This document shows, one piece after another, positions 17,911 to 25,755 of a stretch of 47,974 bases of DNA; position 1 is the stretch's first letter; every line of letters starts with the position of its first letter. The DNA is from Candidatus Omnitrophota bacterium (GTDB lineage Bacteria; Omnitrophota; JACPQZ01). The DNA lies in contig JACPQZ010000035.1 in assembly GCA_016190205.1 (NCBI GenBank), positions 1-47,974 of the forward strand, written 5' to 3'. The notes beneath the pieces are model-generated. The model saw only the letters and a list, made by a program, of their open reading frames with translations. It did no database searches and was not told the origin of the DNA. The translations under genes were made by a program, and so were the position numbers.

Positions 17911-19031
17911 TGGGCTACGGTCTTGCGCGTCAGGACGAGGCCGATGGTGACCAACAGGATATTGGGAAACCACATACACAGGGCGGGGGGAAGGCCTTCT
18001 TCCTGAGCGAGACCCTTCCCCATCGCAAGAAGGACATAATAGGCCGCCATGACGCCCAGGGAAACGAGGAAGTTTATGGAACGCTCTTCGCGTCGGGTCA
18101 CGACCCCCAGGGGGAAACCAATAAAAACCACCGCGAGACAAGCGAAGCCCAGGGAGATCTTCTGGTGGACCTCGGTCGTATACACAGTGACCATGTGGCG
18201 GCGCTCGTCTGCGCCCTCAGCGCCGCTCCCGTTTTTGAGCTCTCCCAGCTCATGACGGAGCTCTGACAGGGTCATGTCCTTGGGCTTTTTCTCAAGCAGG
18301 GAGCGGTCCTCCTCGCCCGACATGTCCAGGGTCAAGTAATAGGTATTGAAATTCAGCTTGTAGTACGCGCTCGGGTCCTTGCGGTTGGGCTCGTCGCTCG
18401 TCCCGTTGACCAGCTTGAGCACGATGGAATTTCCCTCGGGGGAGGGGATAAATTCCCCTTTCTGCGCGATGATCGTGCGGGTCGGGCGGTCTTCCTCCTG
18501 CGGCTCGTAGATGCGGATGTGGCGGAGCTTGTTTCCCCTGATCGAATGGATCCAGATGATGTAATTCTGAAAGGTCTTGATGAAGGTGCCCGGCTCCAGG
18601 TACGCCGCAGGTTTCTTGAGGCCGATCTCTTTCAATGTCTGGCGGCTCGCGAAGTGGGCGTGCGGAAGGATCTCGCTGTTCAAATTCACGCCGAAGAGGG
18701 AAAAGATAAGACCCACCATGAGGATGGGGTACATGATGCGGCTTAGAGATACCCCGCAGGCGCGGATCGCGGTCACTTCGTTGTCATGAGATAGGCGACC
18801 CATGGCGAGCAAGAGGCCGGTCAAAATGGACATGGGCAGGGTGTAGCTCAAAAGATAGGGTATGAGAAAGAGGAGGAGTTTGCCGACGTCAATGATGTTG
18901 ACGCCTTTGTTGATGACGAGCTCGGCCAGCTTGACGATGTTGCCCATGAGCAGGACAAACGTGAGCACGACGAGAGAAAGTGCAAACGGCCCCGCGAACT
19001 CCTTAAGGATATATCGTCTAATCAGTTTCAT
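17907..19031 (-). CDS. lptF: LPS export ABC transporter permease LptF
   Basis: 374 residues. The ATG at 19031 gives the typical start MKLIRRYILKEFAGPFALSL and overlaps the comF stop (ATGA). Three N-terminal helices include YTLPMSILTGLLLAMGRLSHDNEVTAIRACG, the coupling region that contacts LptB. A periplasmic jellyroll follows, then three C-terminal helices. Together with lptG it forms a minus-strand operon behind comF. Confidence 0.9.
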   Translation of the reverse strand: MKLIRRYILKEFAGPFALSLVVLTFVLLMGNIVKLAELVINKGVNIIDVGKLLLFLIPYLLSYTLPMSILTGLLLAMGRLSHDNEVTAIRACGVSLSRIMYPILMVGLIFSLFGVNLNSEILPHAHFASRQTLKEIGLKKPAAYLEPGTFIKTFQNYIIWIHSIRGNKLRHIRIYEPQEEDRPTRTIIAQKGEFIPSPEGNSIVLKLVNGTSDEPNRKDPSAYYKLNFNTYYLTLDMSGEEDRSLLEKKPKDMTLSELRHELGELKNGSGAEGADERRHMVTVYTTEVHQKISLGFACLAVVFIGFPLGVVTRREERSINFLVSLGVMAAYYVLLAMGKGLAQEEGLPPALCMWFPNILLVTIGLVLTRKTVAQ

Positions 19032-19720
19032 GATTCTTTTCCATGCACGGGACTCGCAGCAAGCGTCAGGACGTCTACCCTCCGCGCCCCCTTCTCTTTG
19101 AGGACCCGCGAACATTCATTTACGGTGCTGGCCGTGGTCACCACATCATCTACGAGCAAGACATCCTTTCCGGAAAACCCTTCCGGGGCGGAGACCTCAA
19201 AACTGCCCAGCGGGTTTGTGAGGCGCGCCCGCCGGCCCAGCTTTTCCTGGGGAGGACGCCTGCCCGCTTTTCGAAGCAGGGCCGATGGCCTTATGATACC
19301 GGCCTGGCGGGCCACCGCCCGCGCCAGGACTTCCGCCTGATTGTAGCCGCGCGAGACTTGTCTTAGGCGGTCCATTGGGACGAAGGTGATGTATGCGTAA
19401 TGCCCCAAAAGCAGTTGGCGCGCGGCATAGTCAGCCAGCAATTTGCCCAGAAATTCGCCCGCGCGCCTTGACTCACCGTACTTGAACTTTAAGACCACGT
19501 TCTTGAGCGGGGCGCAGTACAGATACGGGCTTAAGATCGTGTCGAAATAGCGCGTCTGGAATGAAAATAGTCCGGATCCACGCCCCTGCCAGACTGCCAC
19601 TTGAGCCATGCACTCCTGGCAAAGCACATCTCCCCGGTCTGGGTTTAAGGCCCCACACCCCATACAGCGATGGGGAAAAAATAGGCCCAACAGGGCCTTT
19701 GGGATACGCCTCGCGATCAT
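19028..19720 (-). CDS. comF: ComF-family phosphoribosyltransferase-like protein
   Basis: 230 residues from ATG 19720 (MIARRIPKALLGLFFPHRC). An N-terminal double zinc-ribbon has CMGCG and CQEC. The type I phosphoribosyltransferase domain has the PRPP loop VLLVDDVVTTASTVNE near the C-terminus. ComF is needed for DNA uptake in competent bacteria, where it acts in the cytoplasm with the ComFA helicase and DprA; many genomes carry it without known competence. The upstream in-frame ATG at 19792 is rejected because a strong promoter lies between it and 19720, so it would be outside the transcript. It is coupled to lptF by an ATGA overlap. Confidence 0.87.
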   Translation of the reverse strand: MIARRIPKALLGLFFPHRCMGCGALNPDRGDVLCQECMAQVAVWQGRGSGLFSFQTRYFDTILSPYLYCAPLKNVVLKFKYGESRRAGEFLGKLLADYAARQLLLGHYAYITFVPMDRLRQVSRGYNQAEVLARAVARQAGIIRPSALLRKAGRRPPQEKLGRRARLTNPLGSFEVSAPEGFSGKDVLLVDDVVTTASTVNECSRVLKEKGARRVDVLTLAASPVHGKES

Positions 19721-19744
19721 AATGCCAGTTTTTTCGAATATACT

Positions 19745-19773
19745 ACTATACTCATATTTGCCCTCAAAGTCAA
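19745..19773 (-). promoter_or_regulatory. Sigma-70 promoter of comF-lptF-lptG
   Basis: On the minus strand TTGACT (19773-19768) and TATAGT (19750-19745) are exactly 17 bp apart. Both boxes match the consensus at five of six bases. The predicted start is near 19738, about 18 nt before the comF ATG. Confidence 0.65.
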
Positions 19774-19853
19774 ATAACTCTAACCCTTGCAATAAGTAGC
19801 GATAACGTCGAGATTTAGATATACCGGTCGCAGGGGGCGCGGCTTAAGCTCGG

Positions 19854-19882
19854 TTGCAAAGGGGTTTTGGAAGTGCTATGAT
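19854..19882 (+). promoter_or_regulatory. Sigma-70 promoter of nadE with extended -10
   Basis: TTGCAA (19854-19859) and TATGAT (19877-19882) are 17 bp apart, and TGC precedes the -10, making it an extended -10. Transcription would begin near 19889 and give a leader of about 35 nt to the GTG at 19924. The spacer 19793-19923 thus holds the divergent nadE promoter and no gene. Confidence 0.65.
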
Positions 19883-19923
19883 ATTGCAACTCACTACAAA
19901 CACTTAAGTAACGGAAATTTTCT

Positions 19924-21699
19924 GTGAAGATCGGTATCGCCCAAATTAACACAACGGTAGGTGACCTGGCTGGGAATCGCCGGAAGATCCTAACTTACTC
20001 CGAACGGGGTGAGCGCGAAGGGGTGGATCTGGTGGTTTTTCCAGAGCTGGCCATCACGGGGTATCCGATTATGGACCTTACCTTCCGCAAGGATTTTGCG
20101 CGCGAGGCGCAGCGGGAGCTGGACCAAATTGCGGCGTGGAGCCGGGGCCGCAGCGTCGCCCTTGCGGTAGGAGGCTTCGAAAAGGCGGAACTTAAGGATC
20201 GGAAGGGCTATAATACCCTGTTTTTCATACAAGGCGGCCAGATCCTGGCGCGCCAGCGCAAGAGCCTGCTCCCGACCTATGACGTGTTTATAGAAGAGAT
20301 GTTCTTCAAGCCGGGGTCGGATTTTCCGGTGATCCGCTTGAAAGGCCAGACGGTGGGGGGGACTGTGTGCGAGGATATTTGGGACGAGGCCTATACGCTC
20401 AAGCCTTTGGCCAAGCTTAGGGAAGGGGGGGCCGGGCTCGTAGTAAACGCGTCTGCTTCTCCCTTTCATGCAGGCAAGTCCAGCCTGCGCGAGGAACTAG
20501 TTCGGACGCAAGCCGCTCGCCACCGCGTAGCAATCGTCTTGGCTAATCTGGTGGGCGGGCAGGATGACCTCATATTTGACGGCCGGTCGCTTGCGGTGGA
20601 CCGGGATGGGAACCTCATCGCCCGCGGTTCTTCATTTTCTGAAGATTTTATCGTTGTTGAGCTGGACACCCATTTGCGGGGGCGCCCGCGGGACCTCGGA
20701 CCGCAGCAGTCGGAGGAGGAAGAGATATACGCCGCGCTGTGCCTGGGCCTGCGGGATTATGTGAGAAAGAACGGTTTCGCGAAGGTGGTCATTGGCCTTT
20801 CCGGAGGAGTTGACTCATCCCTCGTGGCTGCCATCGCCGCAGACGCCCTGGGACCGGAGAACGTGGTGGGCGTGTCCATGCCGGGCCCTTATTCTTCCCC
20901 AGCCAGCCTGGAAGACGCGCGCCTCCTCGCCCGGAATCTAAAGATTGCCTTTCGCGTGCGTCCCATCCGGGCCCGCTACCGGGCGCAAAAGGCCGAGATG
21001 CATCGAAGCGAACTTAAGGAGAGTCTTTCGTCCGGCCCTGGGTCCGCCCGGCGCTGGCTGGGTTGGATGGCCCAGTTTATGCCGCTCGCGTGCTTCGCCA
21101 ACCACGAGACGGACCTTGCGAGCGAAAATTTGCAGGCCCGTCTGCGCGGAGAGCTGCTCATGTACGTATCGAATGCGGAAGGGTGCCTCGTGCTTTCGAC
21201 GGGAAACAAGTCCGAGCTCGCGATGGGCTACTGCACTCTTTACGGTGACATGTGCGGGGGCTTGAGCGTCCTGGCTGATGTTTATAAAACCCAGGTCTGG
21301 CGCCTCGCCCGCTACCGGAACCGCGCGGGGGGTGTGATACCCGAGCAAGTGATCCAAAAGGCCCCATCGGCCGAACTCAAGCCCAATCAGACAGATCAAG
21401 ACAGTCTGCCTCCCTACGAGGTATTGGACGTCATTTTGCACGATTACATCGAGGAAGACTGCGATGTTGAAGAGATCGCGCGGCATCTCGACGAAAAGGG
21501 GTTATCTGTCAAAAGCGGCCTGTCCACTCCGGACCTGGTCCGCGATGTGGTGCAGAAGGTGGATCAGAACGAATACAAGCGGCGGCAGGGGGCGCCCACC
21601 CTGCGCGTGAGTCCCAGGGCCTGGTACGGGCGCCGGATGCCTATTACCAATAAGTTTAATTTAAAACACTATTCGCGAGCCAGCGATCAGGAGATGTGA
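19924..21699 (+). CDS. nadE: Glutamine-dependent NAD+ synthetase
   Basis: 591 residues, the two-domain form. The N-terminal nitrilase-like glutaminase has a Glu-Lys-Cys triad: VVFPELAITGY, a Lys in ARQRKSLLPTYDVF and a Cys in GGTVCEDIWDEA. The C-terminal ATP pyrophosphatase domain begins with the P-loop GLSGGVDSSLVAAIAADALG (about 292-311), with LSTGNKSELAMGYCTLYGDM further on. It amidates deamido-NAD with ammonia from glutamine. The start is GTG. The next gene starts on its stop. Confidence 0.95.
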   Translation: MKIGIAQINTTVGDLAGNRRKILTYSERGEREGVDLVVFPELAITGYPIMDLTFRKDFAREAQRELDQIAAWSRGRSVALAVGGFEKAELKDRKGYNTLFFIQGGQILARQRKSLLPTYDVFIEEMFFKPGSDFPVIRLKGQTVGGTVCEDIWDEAYTLKPLAKLREGGAGLVVNASASPFHAGKSSLREELVRTQAARHRVAIVLANLVGGQDDLIFDGRSLAVDRDGNLIARGSSFSEDFIVVELDTHLRGRPRDLGPQQSEEEEIYAALCLGLRDYVRKNGFAKVVIGLSGGVDSSLVAAIAADALGPENVVGVSMPGPYSSPASLEDARLLARNLKIAFRVRPIRARYRAQKAEMHRSELKESLSSGPGSARRWLGWMAQFMPLACFANHETDLASENLQARLRGELLMYVSNAEGCLVLSTGNKSELAMGYCTLYGDMCGGLSVLADVYKTQVWRLARYRNRAGGVIPEQVIQKAPSAELKPNQTDQDSLPPYEVLDVILHDYIEEDCDVEEIARHLDEKGLSVKSGLSTPDLVRDVVQKVDQNEYKRRQGAPTLRVSPRAWYGRRMPITNKFNLKHYSRASDQEM

Positions 21700-21701
21700 T
21701 G

Positions 21702-22127
21702 ATGCAGAAATTCTGTTTTGTGCTGATGGTCACGGTCCTAGGTGTTTTTCCCGCCGCCCTGCCGGCCTGCGCGCAGGACATAAGCGAAGAGGAGGTCTTG
21801 GATCTTCCCAGGATGCACGTGCTGGACGAAGAGGATGGGGAGGCGGCCGGCCTCGCACCTGAGGATGATTTGCTCACGTTTACCGAGGAGGCGGGAGGGG
21901 AGGTCACGTTCATTTCCGAAGAGGGAGCGGAGGAGGCCGCCACTGGGGGAGAAAAAGGCCCCCGAATTCTGCCCCAGAATGTTGAAAAAAGCATAGGTGA
22001 GGGCCTGCGCGGGATCGAAGAACTTACCGAGCCCCTGGTCAAACCTCGAAGGCTAAGCTCCGAGGAAGATGAGACAAATGTTGAATTTGATCCTGCCAGC
22101 GGAAAAGTTTTAAAGATAGAGTTTTGA
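21702..22127 (+). CDS. Small acidic secreted protein of unknown function
   Basis: 141 residues. The signal peptide (about 1-24, ending ALPACA before QDISEE) predicts export to the periplasm or beyond. The mature part is very acidic in its first half, low in complexity, and ends FDPASGKVLKIEF. No family is recognised. Three starts in a row compete (GTG 21696, ATG 21699, ATG 21702); AGGAG at 21689-21693 is best placed for 21702. It is translationally coupled to nadE and followed by an AT-rich spacer and a terminator. Confidence 0.6.
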   Translation: MQKFCFVLMVTVLGVFPAALPACAQDISEEEVLDLPRMHVLDEEDGEAAGLAPEDDLLTFTEEAGGEVTFISEEGAEEAATGGEKGPRILPQNVEKSIGEGLRGIEELTEPLVKPRRLSSEEDETNVEFDPASGKVLKIEF

Positions 22128-22286
22128 TTTTAGCGCGTTAGTATATAAATTTAGACGTTTTGGACATTATGTCTATTAACATGGACGTTTGTGTGCCTTA
22201 TAAAAATTTATGAGAATGGAAGTATCTGGTATGTTCATGCTTCGACGAAAATAATCTAACTTAATAAATTTTCTATTGTTACGTCA
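22128..22286. other. AT-rich spacer
   Basis: About 160 bp with clearly lower GC than its surroundings, containing TATATAAATTT and several A/T runs. No reading frame, no clear promoter pair and no tRNA-like fold were found. It ends in an intrinsic terminator. It could be the 3' untranslated region of the nadE transcript or encode a short non-coding RNA; neither is shown. Confidence 0.4.
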
Positions 22287-22316
22287 TAAAAACCCTCAAG
22301 ATGGAGGGCTTTTTTT
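22287..22316 (+). terminator. Intrinsic terminator, possibly bidirectional
   Basis: CCCTC (22293-22297) pairs with GAGGG (22304-22308), followed by CTTTTTTT. An A-run on the left side (TAAAAA) would act as the U-tract in the other direction. It separates the nadE unit from glmU. Confidence 0.75.
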
Positions 22317-22337
22317 ATACTGGCACGTATCCTGCTT
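22316..22337 (+). promoter_or_regulatory. Sigma-54 (RpoN)-type promoter before glmU-like gene
   Basis: TGGCACG (22321-22327), four bases, then CTGCT (22332-22336). The invariant GG (22322-22323) and GC (22334-22335) are 10 bp apart as required. Only one base differs from the consensus TGGCACG-N4-TTGCW. It stands right after the terminator and 15 bp before the ATG at 22352. No bound activator site was identified. Confidence 0.5.
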
Positions 22338-22351
22338 CAAACCCTCCTGTC

Positions 22352-23158
22352 ATGTCATTCCAACAATTGTCCATCGTGGTCCTCGCCGCAGGTAACGGCC
22401 GGCGGATGAAATCAAGACAACAGAAGGTAATGGTACCCCTTTGGGGAAAGCCGCTCCTGGGCTGGGTGCTGGATTCGGCCTTTGATCTAGCTCCGGAACG
22501 GGTGCTTGTGGTGATTGGCCATGGTGCTGACGAGGTCCGTGCATATGTGGATGCCTGCTACGGGGAGCGCGTCTCGTTTGTGGTGCAGGAGGAGAGGCGC
22601 GGAACCGGGCACGCTGTTCAGCAGTGCCGGCCGCGGTTGGGCGATGTGGAAGGGAACGTGTTGGTCCTGTGCGGCGACGTCCCTTTGATCCGGCCCCAGA
22701 CGCTGGCACTCTTTCTTCACTTCCACCGCCAGGGCAGTTTTAAGGCTTCTCTTCTTTCAGGACTCGTGGACGAGCCGCAAGGCTATGGAAGGGTGATACG
22801 GGACGCCGGCGGCAAAGTGGCTCGCATTGTGGAAGACCGGGAGGCCGGCCCGTCCGAAAGGGTTGTCCGGGAGATCAACTCGGGGGTTACTTTGTTTGAC
22901 CGAAAGGCGCTTTTCGCCGCGCTGGAGGAAATCGAGCCCGCAAATGCGCAAGAGGAATTATACCTCACCGACGTCTTTCACACCCTTAAAGCGAAGAAGC
23001 AGCCTATAGGCGCCTTCGTCCATGATCAGGCGGAGGAGCTTTTCGGAGTCAATTCCCGTGCACAGCTCAATGACATGGGTGCCATGTTGGTGCGTCGCTG
23101 GAGAGAGCAGGGCGAGGAACTGGATCTAGCCAATATCCTCCGCAGGATCAGTGTATAA
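22352..23158 (+). CDS. GlmU-type N-acetylglucosamine-1-P uridylyltransferase (N-domain only)
   Basis: 268 residues. The signature VVLAAGNGRRMKS, the Lys in QKVMVPLWGKPLL, VLCGDVPLIRP, GYGRVIRD and INSGVTLFD match the uridylyltransferase half of GlmU. The left-handed beta-helix acetyltransferase half is absent, so it would need GlcN-1-P already acetylated by another enzyme. The product UDP-GlcNAc is the likely feedstock for the dehydrogenase and epimerases of the following locus. ATG 22352 is used; a longer frame from 22301 would be read from the terminator hairpin. The mRNA leader from the sigma-54 promoter would be very short, and a TTG five codons on is an alternative start. Confidence 0.82.
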   Translation: MSFQQLSIVVLAAGNGRRMKSRQQKVMVPLWGKPLLGWVLDSAFDLAPERVLVVIGHGADEVRAYVDACYGERVSFVVQEERRGTGHAVQQCRPRLGDVEGNVLVLCGDVPLIRPQTLALFLHFHRQGSFKASLLSGLVDEPQGYGRVIRDAGGKVARIVEDREAGPSERVVREINSGVTLFDRKALFAALEEIEPANAQEELYLTDVFHTLKAKKQPIGAFVHDQAEELFGVNSRAQLNDMGAMLVRRWREQGEELDLANILRRISV

Positions 23159-23182
23159 TCTTTCTTTTTTTTCTACCGCCTT

Positions 23183-23211
23183 TTCCAGGACATACTAGGA
23201 CAGACCTGGAA
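23183..23211. promoter_or_regulatory. Inverted repeat upstream of MerR-like gene
   Basis: TTCCAGG (23183-23189) and CCTGGAA (23205-23211) are perfect inverted arms 15 bp apart. They lie 30 bp before the MerR-like start. This is a candidate operator for that protein, or a weak terminator of glmU because a T-run follows nine bases later. A TATAAT at 23154-23159, overlapping the glmU stop, could be the -10 of a promoter here, but no good -35 is seen. Confidence 0.35.
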
Positions 23212-23240
23212 GTGATTATTTTTTCAAACGGGGTTTTAAA

Positions 23241-23426
23241 ATGTCAGACATGACACGGATGACCATTACGGAAATCGCGCAAAAGATCGGAGTTACGCCC
23301 AAGACTATTCAGCGCTGGGAGAGGGCCGGCAAAATCCGGAAGACCAAGCGCGACTGGAGGGGATGGCGTGTTTATGACGTCACTGCCCTAACTGAAATTC
23401 GGTCTTTTTACGAAGGCGTCTACTGA
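23241..23426 (+). CDS. MerR-like helix-turn-helix mini-protein
   Basis: 61 residues. The whole protein is one winged helix-turn-helix: MTITEIAQKIGVTPKTIQRWERAGKI, followed by a basic wing with WRGWRVYDVTALTEI. The effector and dimerisation helix of true MerR regulators is missing. It sits alone between glmU and the export operon, flanked on both sides by palindromes (23183-23211 and 23441-23462). A role as local regulator of the exopolysaccharide genes is inference. Confidence 0.75.
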   Translation: MSDMTRMTITEIAQKIGVTPKTIQRWERAGKIRKTKRDWRGWRVYDVTALTEIRSFYEGVY

Positions 23427-23440
23427 ACCGGGAACGTCTG

Positions 23441-23462
23441 CCAGACACGACAGCGTGTCTGG
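23441..23462. promoter_or_regulatory. Perfect 9-bp palindrome before the export operon
   Basis: CCAGACACG (23441-23449), loop ACAG, then its exact complement (23454-23462). No T-run follows, so it is not a terminator. It lies 23 bp before the Wza-like start. It is a candidate operator or a stable mRNA leader hairpin just ahead of the ribosome binding site GAGAGG. Confidence 0.5.
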
Positions 23463-23485
23463 ATCACAAGAGAGGACAACGAAAC

Positions 23486-24283
23486 ATGCTAAGGCTTAGT
23501 ATTTTGATCATAGGATTGTTGGTGAATCTTGTTTATACAAATGCCGCCTGGTGCCGCGAGACATATGGTCATACGAACATCTCTGTGCCCGGGCCCGAAG
23601 TAGTGCAGACGGAAGAACCCTGGTCTGAACAACAAAAGGAAGGGATCGTCATAACCATTCCGGAGGACCTTCACACTCCTCCGCCTCCCGCTCCCCTTGA
23701 GCTTTCTAATCCGTACACCCTGGGTCCTGGGGACGTCATCAACATCAGCGTCCTGCGCCACCCGGAATTTAGCGGCGATTTTGTCATCGATCCTTATGGA
23801 AACATTCAGTACCCCTATGTAGGCGATGTCAAGGCGGAGGGGCGAAACAAACATGAGCTCCAGGGTGACCTGCGCGAGAGGCTGCGCGTGTACGTGAAGG
23901 TGCCCGAGGTCAGCGTGACCATTAGGGAATACATGAGCAAGAGTGTCTATATCATGGGCCAGGTTTCCCATCCCGGGAAATACAACATGCGCGGCGACAG
24001 CATCACGCTGCGCGAGGCGGTGTTTCAGGCCGGGCTTCCCACGGACGTGGCGCAGCTTCGGTCGGTGCACGTGATCCACCCGGTGGAGGAAGGCAAGCCT
24101 GTCGTGGAAAAGGTGAACCTCAAAAAGATACTCTACGAAGGCAATCTGGCCGGAAACGTTGTTCTCGAGCCGGGCGACATTGTGGTCGTCAATGCGACCG
24201 CACTGCATAAGGTCTGGAGCTTCATCAACAAGCTGCTGGCACCCGTTACGAACGCGGCCACGGCCTATTTTCTTTTCGACTAA
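23486..24283 (+). CDS. Wza-like polysaccharide export outer-membrane protein
   Basis: 265 residues. A signal peptide (about 1-24) precedes a proline-rich linker (TPPPPAPLELS). The poly-export domain (about 72-150; YTLGPGDVINISVLRHPEFSGDFVIDPYGNI) and one SLBB domain (about 152-240; YIMGQVSHPGKYNMRGDSITLREAVFQAG) follow. The C-terminus ends in a hydrophobic stretch with TAYFLFD. Such proteins form the outer-membrane channel for group 1-type capsule or exopolysaccharide. It is followed by its periplasmic partner (Wzz/GumC type). Confidence 0.9.
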   Translation: MLRLSILIIGLLVNLVYTNAAWCRETYGHTNISVPGPEVVQTEEPWSEQQKEGIVITIPEDLHTPPPPAPLELSNPYTLGPGDVINISVLRHPEFSGDFVIDPYGNIQYPYVGDVKAEGRNKHELQGDLRERLRVYVKVPEVSVTIREYMSKSVYIMGQVSHPGKYNMRGDSITLREAVFQAGLPTDVAQLRSVHVIHPVEEGKPVVEKVNLKKILYEGNLAGNVVLEPGDIVVVNATALHKVWSFINKLLAPVTNAATAYFLFD

Positions 24284-24306
24284 CACCCTAAAAGGAGTCA
24301 TGGCAC

Positions 24307-25755
24307 ATGGCGTTTCCGATTAAGCGGTCCGACATCGATTGGCGGGATTACTGGCGGCTTCTCGTCCGCCGCCGCTGGTTCTTCGTAGTTCCCGCCGCCT
24401 CGATTTTTCTCGTTATTTTCCTTTGGAGCCTCACCCTGCCCCGGGTTTACCGCGCCGACACCCTGATCCGGGTGGAGGAAGAAAAGATGATCAATCCGCT
24501 GATCAAGGATCTGGCCGTGTCCACATCGGTCCGCTCACGGCTGGATACCCTTCGGGAGGAGATCTTGAGCTGGCCGCGGATCGTGGAGCTCGTCACGAAG
24601 CTCGACATGGCGAAAAAGATCCGCAGCAAGCTGGCTTTTGAAAATCTGGTGGAGGACATCCGCAGGCGGATTGAGGTCAAGATGAAGGGGGAAGAGCTCA
24701 TCACCATCTCCTTCGAGGACCGCCATCCTGCGGTGGCGCAAAAGGTCGTTCAGACCATTACCGACGTATTTATAGAAGCCAACCTCATGAGCCAAACAGA
24801 GGAGTCCCGGGTGGCCATTGATTTCGTAACCCGGCAGCTCGGTGTGTATGAGGGCAAGCTGGAGCACTCCGAGAAGCTCAAGACCCTGTATGAAATCCAT
24901 GTGAGGCTTGAGGAGCTCGAGCGGGACCGCACGATCATCGTGGAGCAGATGTCGGGGCAGAGGAAGGTGGTGGTGGCGGAGGTCATGACCCAGGCCAACC
25001 CCGTGATGGTGCACTTAAGGGAGCGCCTGGCCGGCCTTGAGATGGAGCTCACGGACGCCCTGGTCGATTCCACCGAGGCCCACCCGCGCGTCATCATGCT
25101 CCGGAGGGATATCGCAGAGACGAAGGCGAGGCTTTCGCAGGAGAGCGAGAGTATTGTGGCGAGCGAGAAGAGCACGACCAACCCTATTTATCAAGCCCTG
25201 GAGGAAAGGCTCAAGTCCATGGAGGTGGAGATCCTGGCCCTGCATGCCAAGGAAAAAGAACTCAAAGAGGTCATCGGGATCGACACCGGCGAAAAAATAG
25301 CCCAGCACGATCTCGCGACGGCGGAGCGGAACAACCGTGTGAACGAGCAGATCTACGCCATGCTCCTCAATAAGCTCGAGACCGCGCACATTACCGAGCG
25401 CCTGGAGGCATCCAAGCAGGGCACGCGTTTTGAAATCATCGAACCGCCCAGACTCCCCTTAAAACCCATTAAACCCGAGCGGCTTAAGATCATCTTCATG
25501 GGGTTATTGCTGGCCCTGGGCTGCGGGGCCGGCTGCGTCGTCCTGGCGGAGACCTTTGATCACACCGTGAGGACCGCGGAGGAGGCCCGCGCCATGCTCA
25601 AGTTGAGTTTCCTGGGGGCCATCCCCAAGATCGTGACCGACGAAGACCGGACCCAGGCGAGGCTCAAGAGGGAGGAGGAGCTCCGCCGGATCATTTCCGC
25701 GATCCCCTTCATCGGCAGACGCCTCCAGATGCTGGAGAAATTCATCCATGTATAA
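24307..25755 (+). CDS. Wzz/GumC-family polysaccharide chain-length protein
   Basis: 482 residues. A first transmembrane helix (about 25-46, ending before LPRVYRADTLIRVEE), a periplasmic Wzz domain, long coiled-coils (about 170-340) and a GNVR-like stretch (ERNNRVNEQIYAMLLNKLETAHI) precede a second helix (about 395-415). No cytoplasmic kinase is fused; the kinase is a separate gene at 27141. The domain order fits the chain-length determinants of exosortase A-associated loci. SD AAGGAG lies nine bases upstream. It overlaps the next gene by 8 bp. Confidence 0.88.
   Translation: MAFPIKRSDIDWRDYWRLLVRRRWFFVVPAASIFLVIFLWSLTLPRVYRADTLIRVEEEKMINPLIKDLAVSTSVRSRLDTLREEILSWPRIVELVTKLDMAKKIRSKLAFENLVEDIRRRIEVKMKGEELITISFEDRHPAVAQKVVQTITDVFIEANLMSQTEESRVAIDFVTRQLGVYEGKLEHSEKLKTLYEIHVRLEELERDRTIIVEQMSGQRKVVVAEVMTQANPVMVHLRERLAGLEMELTDALVDSTEAHPRVIMLRRDIAETKARLSQESESIVASEKSTTNPIYQALEERLKSMEVEILALHAKEKELKEVIGIDTGEKIAQHDLATAERNNRVNEQIYAMLLNKLETAHITERLEASKQGTRFEIIEPPRLPLKPIKPERLKIIFMGLLLALGCGAGCVVLAETFDHTVRTAEEARAMLKLSFLGAIPKIVTDEDRTQARLKREEELRRIISAIPFIGRRLQMLEKFIHV

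Noticed and set aside
19721-19792. N-terminal extension of comF from ATG 19792
   Set aside because: A TTGACT-17-TATAGT promoter lies within it, and the zinc-ribbon domain starts after ATG 19720.
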